From contig NC_064040.1 in assembly GCF_932526225.1 (NCBI RefSeq), positions 16,541,994 through 16,601,993 on the forward strand: a stretch of DNA of 60,000 nt, read 5' to 3'. This stretch comes from Nematostella vectensis (taxonomy: Eukaryota; Cnidaria; Anthozoa; Actiniaria; Edwardsiidae). Each line of letters begins with the position of its first letter. Position 1 is the stretch's first letter. Made by a program: the position numbers and the translations under genes. Shown piece by piece: positions 58,501 to 60,000 of this stretch. The notes under the pieces were generated by a model. The model was not told the DNA's origin, did not search any database, and was given only the letters and a program-made list of their open reading frames with translations.

Positions 58501-60000
58501 GTTTGTCTCCTTGGAACCCGGTCGGATCACGTGATATTTTGACTGCAAGATACCAAATTTAGATTATGCATGACTATGCAATATTTCAGATGCAAAATTG
58601 GTAGTTAGCCAAGCGCTGTTTTAGGTGGTGGTCAACTTTTTCAATTGTTCTTTCAGGATTATAAAAATGGTTTTGGAACGATAATGAACATGATGATGGA
58701 AATAATAATGACCATGGTAACGATGACGAGATGGCAATGACGATGACAATCATGGTAATGACGATGACAATTATGGTAATGGCAATGGCAATTGCGTTAA
58801 TGACGATGACAATTATAGCAGACGATGACAATTATGGTAATGACGGTGACAATTATGGTAATGACAATGACAATTATGGTAATGACGATGACAATTATGG
58901 TAATGACGATGACAATTATGCTAATGACGATGGCAATAATGGTAATGATGATGGCAATTATGGTAATGACCGCGATGATGATTGTGATGTTGGCGATGAC
59001 GACCGGGATGACGAAGTGTTAATTATGATACTGATTGCAGAGGTGTAGTGATGACAATAGTGATGATGATGATACTAACCTAAGGTTAAGAAAGCCTTCT
59101 GCATGTCTCCATCCATCTCCTTATCAATAGACTCTTCAATCTCTACTTTGGTCAGCTGCAAATCGACAAGCAACGGCTATTAAATCAAGAATTGTCCGTC
59201 GTCACTGTTGTTGGATTTGCTATGCGCTTCTTATAGTTATATAATAAAAGCGTTTTCTATAATATACTCCTAGTTATACCAATTTTTTAAATCAATTTTC
59301 CATTGATGATGTTGTTCAAATGATAGATGTTTGATTAGCATTGTTATATTTTTGTGTGATTGTCAATCAAACTAAGCTGACAGGCGCGTACACAGTGGTG
59401 TCCCCCCTCTTAGCGGTAAAAAAGTGTGCCATTTCATAGTAAGGAACCTTCAAATACTATGCTTTTTTCATTAGTGCCGATGACGGCGCACCCCTCCCCA
59501 CTCGGCCAATCCTGGGTACGCGCCTAGCTGATATTGTTAGACTTGTCGCCTTACCTTCTTGTACTTGGTACACATGGCCTTACCTTCTTGTACTCGGTGC
59601 ACATGGCCTTACCTTCTTGTACTCGGTGCACATGGCCTTACCTTCTTGTACTCGACACACATGGCCTTACCTTCTTGTACTCGACACACATGGCCTTACC
59701 TTCTTTTACTCGGCACACATGGCCTTACCTTCTTGTACTCGGCACACATGGCCCTACCTTCTTGTACTCAGCACACATGGCCTTACCTTCTTGTACTCGG
59801 CACACATGGCCTTACCTTCTTGTACTCGGTACACATGGCCTTACCTTCTTGTACTCGGTGCACATGGCCTTACCTTCTTGTACTCGGCACACATGGCCTT
59901 ACCTTCTTGTACTCGGCACACATGGCCTTACCTTCTTGTACTTGGCACACATGGCCTTACCTTCTTGTACTTGGTACACATGGCCTTACCTTCTTGTACT
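18908..60000 (-). CDS. Giant poly-annexin gene (at least 22 annexin repeats), 5' end outside window
   Basis: About 56 exons on the minus strand code for five complete four-repeat annexin modules (M1-M5) plus the last two repeats of a sixth (M0), ending at a TAA at 18908-18910. Modules are joined by Lys/Glu-rich linkers. Every module boundary (58159 to 54072, 50148 to 49380, 44381 to 34727, 31208 to 30939, 26439 to 26035) is a phase-1 join onto a linker exon, with no intervening stop codon or convincing new start. The visible exons sum to 5643 nt, exactly divisible by three. Annexins bind acidic phospholipid membranes in a Ca2+-dependent way; most have four repeats and annexin A6 has eight. 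A cytosolic membrane-bridging or scaffold role is inferred from the repeat number. The alternative is several tandem annexin genes with alternative promoters; transcripts are needed. Confidence 0.72.
19068..19266. mobile_element. MITE family B copy 1, inside the last annexin intron
   Basis: Ends resemble each other inverted (GGCGCGTTTCCAGAG against the reverse complement of CTCTAGACACGCCCC). The body shares CCTGCTCATGTGACGAAAT and CTCTGGACCCCACCCT with 54320-54540, where they run in the opposite orientation. It occupies most of the 264-bp intron between the last two exons. Confidence 0.65.
22940..25494. other. AT-rich 2.5 kb annexin intron, nothing recognised
   Basis: It lies between the M5 entry exon and the rest of repeat 1. 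It is AT-rich with only short unsupported open frames. A short repeated phrase near 25385-25500 (CATAACACTCACCAAAG) copies sequence next to the donor at 25489-25494. Confidence 0.5.
26439..30939 (-). CDS. Annexin module M4 with acidic/basic linker
   Basis: Exons: 30896-30939, 30571-30700 (start tentative, weak acceptor), 30309-30409, 29802-29915, 29398-29454, 29216-29249, 28762-28841, 28169-28387, 26650-26784, 26439-26556. The linker contains [20 protein letters not shown]. Repeat 1 ([17 protein letters not shown]) is degenerate; repeat 2 is [19 protein letters not shown]; repeat 3 is [19 protein letters not shown]; repeat 4 ([20 protein letters not shown]) is degenerate. Its last exon encodes [20 protein letters not shown], the same as M3. 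The exon at 26439-26556 contains an in-frame ATG (MADLEASYN) that could be mistaken for a start. The module joins M5 in phase 1 through D-RSEDEKP. Confidence 0.83.
26945..27625. repeat. About 30-bp satellite derived from a MITE interior
   Basis: About 20 units of CATCGACATAAGACATAGAC followed by ATAACAATATAA. The flanks (GTTTTATGTCGTTATG on the left, GTCGTTATGCCGCCAGTGTG on the right) match the ends and interior of the MITE at 27759-27977. The open frames through it (all MSMSYVDV-type) are repeat artefacts. Confidence 0.93.
27759..27977. mobile_element. MITE family C with ~37-bp terminal inverted repeats
   Basis: The left end ATGCCTGGTGCACACTATTG continues ACATAACGACATAGGCG. The right end is its reverse complement with one mismatch. 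The 219-bp interior is non-coding and contains further GACATAACRACAT motifs. It lies in the intron before exon 28169-28387's downstream partner. Confidence 0.88.
31208..34727 (-). CDS. Annexin module M3 with short linker
   Basis: Exons: 34684-34727, 34348-34456, 33985-34085, 33543-33656, 33364-33420, 32994-33027, 32826-32905, 32537-32755, 31599-31736, 31208-31325. The linker reads [15 protein letters not shown] then [19 protein letters not shown]. Repeat 1 ([17 protein letters not shown]) has lost the loop; repeat 2 is [18 protein letters not shown]; repeat 3 is [19 protein letters not shown]; repeat 4 ([18 protein letters not shown]) has lost it. Introns in the repeat 3-4 region differ from M1 and M2: the 219-nt exon fuses three M1 exons' worth of sequence, and a new intron follows RDEMK. 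M3 is very similar to M4 in protein and DNA. Confidence 0.84.
31985..32360. repeat. 72-bp tandem repeat, about five copies, annexin intron
   Basis: Units contain ACTTCAGTGCACAAGAGAAC, TTGGCGAGAAACTCATATTT and TGGCATCTCTTAACACAT; steps at 32051, 32123, 32195 and 32267. It lies between two M3 exons. Confidence 0.92.
34932..35168. mobile_element. MITE family D (AGGGACGRAYYATTAGAAAAG ends)
   Basis: The left AGGGACGGATTATTAGAAAA and the reverse complement of the right end (AGGGACGAACCATTAGAAAA) form imperfect inverted repeats about 235 bp apart, both followed by G-rich tracts. Non-coding. Confidence 0.65.
35302..35349. other. Strong hairpin
   Basis: GTGAGCCCGCGA is followed about 24 bases later by its exact reverse complement TCGCGGGCTCAC. 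It may be a minimal foldback element or a structured intron segment; function unknown. Confidence 0.6.
35544..35893. mobile_element. Inverted-repeat element (GGACATGACGGAAAAAC ends)
   Basis: GGACATGACGGAAAAAC near the left end is repeated exactly as its reverse complement (GTTTTTCCGTCATGTCC) about 320 bp away, both preceded outwards by a TGTAT-like stretch. No transposase frame. Confidence 0.55.
36060..37319. repeat. 16-bp minisatellite, left block
   Basis: Units of GGGTCAGGGATGGTTA with variants (TTATGG, TTAGAATC, TTGGGGCC, TATAGG). The same array resumes at 41913 after the LINE, so the two blocks were one array before insertion. It lies in the M2-M3 intron. Confidence 0.95.
37565..40858 (-). 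CDS. LINE ORF2: PHD-like finger, EEP endonuclease, reverse transcriptase
   Basis: 1097 residues, uninterrupted. An N-terminal Cys/His finger ([20 protein letters not shown], then WCHFKC and WLCQPC) resembles a PHD/RING-type zinc finger. From about residue 147 an AP-endonuclease-like domain follows: [39 protein letters not shown] and a TDH motif. The reverse transcriptase carries [55 protein letters not shown] and KYLGVVID. All these core residues are present, so the protein could be functional. Domain order and content place it in the jockey/CR1/L2 superfamily of non-LTR retrotransposons; the exact clade needs a tree. Confidence 0.93.
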   Translation of the reverse strand: MTRVICHICSKIIRKNCRAVECDSCLQWCHFKCSKLLLKQFNHLSLTNDLWLCQPCYSEVFPFHNLNNNDLLDLVFNSNTLCHCSPFIDRVRLENLPHLDIVSSLNFPNLSDFDLDINIPSQINSKYYSPHEFHSSYELSNLSDKSLSLLHCNIRSISKNFDKLQDMLSTLNHPFKLIALSETWHSDCREHIANCSLPGFTYISKPTKFSVGGVGLFIADSFNFILREDLSISNDQQESLWVEIQNNKGSKNILCGVIYRHPNSSLDPFLEHFYKTMDKISKEGKLCLFSGDINLNLLNSDSHQQTGEFLNTLFSYSFQPHILQPTRITDHSATLIDNIFFNSLEHKTCSGNIVYPLTDHLPNFLTIDSININVSKNDFYQRDYSRLDQEALINDFSQIDWSLQFYGMDNVNDIFSCFLAKSNEIINSHVPMKKLSRKEIKFKAKPWISKGIRTSINYKNRLYRKFIKSRNQYHFEKYKIYRNKLNHLIAISKRKYYEKYFNFNKSNIKNIWKGIKEIVVLKPKAHFTPSKIVSSNKVLTNVNEIANEFNYFFANVGRNISNNIPKVNTLFSEFLPTANSNSFLLAPTSTEEIRSIILGIKSGKACGSYSIPITVLKILSSIISRPLEILYNLSFSSGIVPDAFKIARVIPIYKSGSHFDTSNFRPISLLSIFNQLLERLMYNRVIKFLDKYDILYKNQFGFRANHSTEHALLLITDKIQRSIEGGQYSCGIFLDFSKAFDTVDHKILLAKLYSYGIRGIAYEWFVSYLSNRQQFVSIGNVSSAPLPITCGVPQGSVLGPLLFLLYINDFNNCSNLFDFHLFADDANLFCADSSLTSLETKVNTDLYNINRWLCANKLALNISKTNFVIFRPAQKRLASSISLSINNNTIKQKNNIKYLGVVIDSFLNWKEHINQLSKKISRGVGIIAKLRYYVSPTILTQLYYSLIYPFLTYGAIIWGNTYESTIKPLFILQKKAVRIITFSSYIEHTSPIFRKLNILKSPDLIYYLNTIFMYKFNLNLLPTPFDSFFTTVASRHKYNTRLASKSSYCLPLPRTNYGKFNIRFKGASIWNNIKEPTKTMRLPSFKAAIKTSILENY
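40944..41747 (-). CDS. LINE ORF1: coiled-coil RNA-binding-type protein
   Basis: 267 residues from the ATG at 41747 (an upstream in-frame ATG at 41780 would add 11 hydrophobic residues). A coiled coil at about residues 10-90 ([19 protein letters not shown]) leads into a domain with [14 protein letters not shown] and SHRIKPKN, typical of L1-ORF1-like transposase-22 proteins. The downstream half is basic ([18 protein letters not shown]). It lies 86 bases upstream of ORF2, in the usual order. Its role is probably RNA binding in the retrotransposition particle. Confidence 0.82.
   Translation of the reverse strand: MALTREVLEELLDKKLAPLQASLDFLNEKYDIILKKVSDQEVKVKELSKENSRLLSEVGLLRSTLSNQGKWLNDLEQYGRRECLEIRGIPEVKGEDTSQIACQVANLIGVKLSRQDISTSHRIKPKNSTAKFPPSIIVKFTNRDKRDETYKARGRLRELSTHNVPGLDRFKSNSIYLSESLTQRNKALFKSALEDRKQMKYDFIWTANGNIYLRKNERSPSIHVTDESVLINLRSSSFVHEVEGATAMTDTNISSKSDSAASTNTAS
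41913..42860. repeat. 16-bp minisatellite, right block
   Basis: Continuation of the array at 36060-37319 with the same GGGTCAGGGATGGTTA units and variants, decaying after 42700 into GGTTATGGTCATGGGT-type units. Confidence 0.95.
42861..44380. other. Intron interval without recognised features
   Basis: It lies between the 16-bp array and the last M2 exon. AT-rich; short open frames only, none with recognisable motifs. Confidence 0.5.
44381..49380 (-). CDS. Annexin module M2 with Lys-rich linker
   Basis: Exons: 49358-49380, 49114-49270, 48185-48285, 47591-47704, 47439-47495, 47325-47358, 47031-47110, 46863-46931, 46382-46483, 45035-45217, 44381-44498. The linker contains [17 protein letters not shown] and ends [10 protein letters not shown]. 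Repeat 1 ([17 protein letters not shown]) lacks the loop; repeat 2 has [19 protein letters not shown]; repeat 3 has [18 protein letters not shown]; repeat 4 ([14 protein letters not shown]) lacks it. One 183-nt exon equals the 76-nt plus 107-nt exons of M1, so one intron is absent here. The module ends in phase 1 and joins the next linker across a 9.65 kb intron holding the LINE and two minisatellite blocks. Confidence 0.83.
44735..44965. repeat. 57-bp tandem repeat, four copies, annexin intron
   Basis: Units contain CTACGACTTGAGTGATAGAG, GTGTTGCGTCGTAGCGAGTC and GGCTGATTTACACT. Because 57 is a multiple of three, a minus-strand frame stays open; it is not a gene. Confidence 0.92.
45485..46345. 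mobile_element. MITE family A copy 3, split by a nested element
   Basis: The left part (45485-45538: GCCCAGGATTGGCC, GGTATCATATGGAAAA, CATAGT) and the right part (46266-46345: TTTGCAAAATCC, AAATGACCCAC, TTGGCCTCCAAGGGG) together make one family A copy. The DNA between them is a separate inverted-repeat element. Confidence 0.7.
45539..46265. mobile_element. Non-autonomous pogo/Tc1-like DNA transposon nested in MITE A
   Basis: Ends: CAGTCGAAGCTCTCTGAGCG on the left; on the right, the reverse complement reads CAGTTGAAGCTCTCGTAAGC. Subterminal CTCGTAAGCGACCA motifs recur in both orientations. CAG-starting ends and an apparent TA target (degraded on the left) resemble pogo/Tigger-type elements. 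About 730 bp, no transposase frame. Confidence 0.6.
46470..46808. repeat. 57-58-bp array copying the acceptor of an annexin exon
   Basis: Six units, each with ATCCCAGCCTGTAAATGAAG or ATCCCAGCCTTTAAATGAAG followed by GGGCACGGATGTGAAGATGG. On the gene strand each unit repeats the acceptor tttacag|GCTGGGAT (or tttaaag|GCTGGGAT) of exon 46382-46483, that is the polypyrimidine/AG end and the first 8-9 coding bases (Ala-Gly-Ile). Confidence 0.92.
48395..48655. repeat. 21-bp AT-rich minisatellite, about 12 copies
   Basis: Units ATTAATGACATATTAAAACA. It lies in the intron after exon 49114-49270. The length is a multiple of three, so a repeated minus-strand frame (ICFNMSL) appears; spurious. Confidence 0.92.
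49484..49560. repeat. (ATC)n/(AAC)n microsatellite
   Basis: An uninterrupted run of about 18 CAT triplets followed by CAA triplets, in the M1-M2 intron. Confidence 0.95.
49632..50160. repeat. 60-bp array copying an annexin exon donor
   Basis: About nine units of TCTTTACCCATTTTCCCTAT, then CACAATCATCACCATCATCT, then TTGCAATACTCGAAATCATG. On the gene strand each unit repeats GGGAAAATG|GGTAAAGACATG, the 3' end of exon 50148-50262 with its donor. Frames through it are repeat artefacts. Confidence 0.93.
50148..54072 (-). CDS. Annexin module M1 with Lys-rich linker
   Basis: Exons: 54050-54072, 53708-53957, 53328-53428, 53053-53166, 52567-52623, 52412-52445, 52241-52320, 51928-51996, 51320-51421, 51001-51076, 50672-50778, 50148-50262. 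The linker (about 85 residues; [20 protein letters not shown]) runs into [10 protein letters not shown], the start of repeat 1. Repeat 1 ([15 protein letters not shown]) has no calcium loop. Repeat 2 has [19 protein letters not shown] and repeat 3 has [16 protein letters not shown], both intact type-II loops, with acidic partners near ETSGDFE-like segments ([11 protein letters not shown]). Repeat 4 ([15 protein letters not shown]) is degenerate. The final exon ends KMG at a GTAAAG donor that is also the unit boundary of the adjacent 60-bp array. Confidence 0.82.
51430..51795. repeat. CAT/CGT/CAC-type microsatellite patches
   Basis: Two patches (51430-51550 and 51680-51790) of ATCACC, ATCGCC and ATCGTC repeats in the intron between exons 51928-51996 and 51320-51421. 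Confidence 0.9.
54320..54545. mobile_element. MITE family B copy 2, host of the 69-bp satellite
   Basis: Contains GGGTGGGGTCCAGAGTA and GTCGAGCTAATCTCGTCACA, reverse complements of parts of 19068-19266. The 69-bp satellite starts where this copy's right end should continue, so the satellite probably arose inside or at the edge of it. Confidence 0.62.
54540..58062. repeat. 69-bp satellite, about 51 copies, in the M0-M1 intron
   Basis: The unit runs CATGCCTGATCATCTGGACC, CTTCTCTGGGCACGTGCCTC, ATAGCCCCTCGAGCACCCGC, CATTAGACC. Each unit carries three palindromic hexamers: TGATCA, CACGTG and CTCGAG. Diagnostic variants (GGACTCTTC, then TTAAACCC, then GGGCCCTTC) recur mostly at 483 bp, seven units, showing higher-order amplification. 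Because 69 is divisible by three and stop-free on the plus strand, a 1137-codon frame exists; I treat it as spurious. Confidence 0.96.
58159..59155 (-). CDS. Annexin module M0 (partial): end of repeat 3 and repeat 4
   Basis: Exons 59080-59155, 58436-58542 and 58159-58282. They read [20 protein letters not shown] (end of repeat 3), then [20 protein letters not shown] and [20 protein letters not shown] (repeat 4). Exon lengths 76, 107 and 124 match the equivalent exons of M1 (76, 107, 115). Repeat 4 lacks the GxGTxE calcium loop. The preceding exon, ending AEYKK, must lie beyond base 60000; its 3' end is copied in the 29-bp array at 59555-60000. The last exon ends in phase 1 and joins the 23-nt linker exon at 54050-54072 across an intron filled by the 69-bp satellite. 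Confidence 0.75.
58680..59040. repeat. 18-bp GATGACAATTATGGTAAT-type microsatellite/minisatellite
   Basis: Imperfect repeats of AATGACGATGACAATTATGG in the intron between exons 59080-59155 and 58436-58542. Asp/Asn-rich frames through it are spurious. Confidence 0.9.
59382..59528. mobile_element. MITE family A copy 4, inverted orientation
   Basis: Bounded by AGGCGCGTAC and GTACGCGCCT, a 10-bp perfect inverted repeat. The interior holds CTTCAAATACTATGCTTTTT and CGGCCAATCCTGGGTACGCG, the reverse complement of copies 1 and 2. This copy best shows the family's ends. Confidence 0.78.
59555..60000. repeat. 29-bp array copying an annexin exon 3' end and donor (continues past window)
   Basis: About 15 units of GGCCTTACCTTCTTGTACTC plus GGCACACAT. 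On the gene strand each reads ATGTGTGCCGAGTACAAGAAG|GTAAGG, that is MCAEYKK plus a consensus donor. AEYKK is the known end of the annexin repeat-3 exon (compare 51320-51421), so the array is a run of duplicated exon ends. The authentic exon lies beyond 60000. Confidence 0.92.

Noticed and set aside
59555-60000. CRISPR-like regular repeats (29-bp period)
   Set aside because: There are no unique spacers between units, the context is eukaryotic, and the unit matches an exon-donor junction.

Overview
The window looks like nuclear DNA of an intron-rich invertebrate, most consistent with an anthozoan cnidarian (sea-anemone type). The reasons are short phase-conserved introns, animal gene families (annexin, XK-related, DCAF4), a CR1/L2-like LINE, many small terminal-inverted-repeat elements and heavy minisatellite load. 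The species is not proven. No bacterial operons, CRISPR arrays, rRNA or tRNA genes were seen.

Layout. (1) Positions 1-14577, minus strand: the 5' part of a DCAF4/WDR21-like gene (CUL4-DDB1 substrate receptor family). Seven exons are recognised; one is missing between exons 2 and 3. One of its introns is filled by a ~10.1 kb, 34-bp minisatellite (199-10330) that starts at the base after an exon. (2) 16662-17963, plus strand: an intronless XK-related (XKR) membrane protein gene, divergent from DCAF4. (3) 18908-60000, minus strand: about 56 exons that read as one giant poly-annexin gene. Five complete four-repeat annexin modules plus the end of a sixth are joined by Lys/Glu-rich linkers. Every exon-exon junction that I checked is phase-compatible. 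The summed coding length is 5643 nt (1880 codons plus a stop at 18908-18910), and the 5' end lies outside the window. (4) Inside the introns: an intact two-ORF LINE (37320-41912) that split a 16-bp minisatellite, several miniature inverted-repeat element families, a pogo-like element nested in one of them, and about ten tandem arrays. One array is a 3.5 kb, 69-bp satellite that creates a large but spurious open frame.

Main messages. The poly-annexin is far larger than the textbook 4-repeat (or 8-repeat annexin A6) layout. Its terminal module is a canonical annexin, whereas repeats 1 and 4 of the upstream modules have lost their calcium-loop motifs. At four independent places a minisatellite copies a splice junction (donor or acceptor) of the neighbouring exon. 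In the DCAF4-like gene the exon next to the array lacks the GT donor in this assembly. These points are read from sequence; continuity of the transcript needs RNA evidence.
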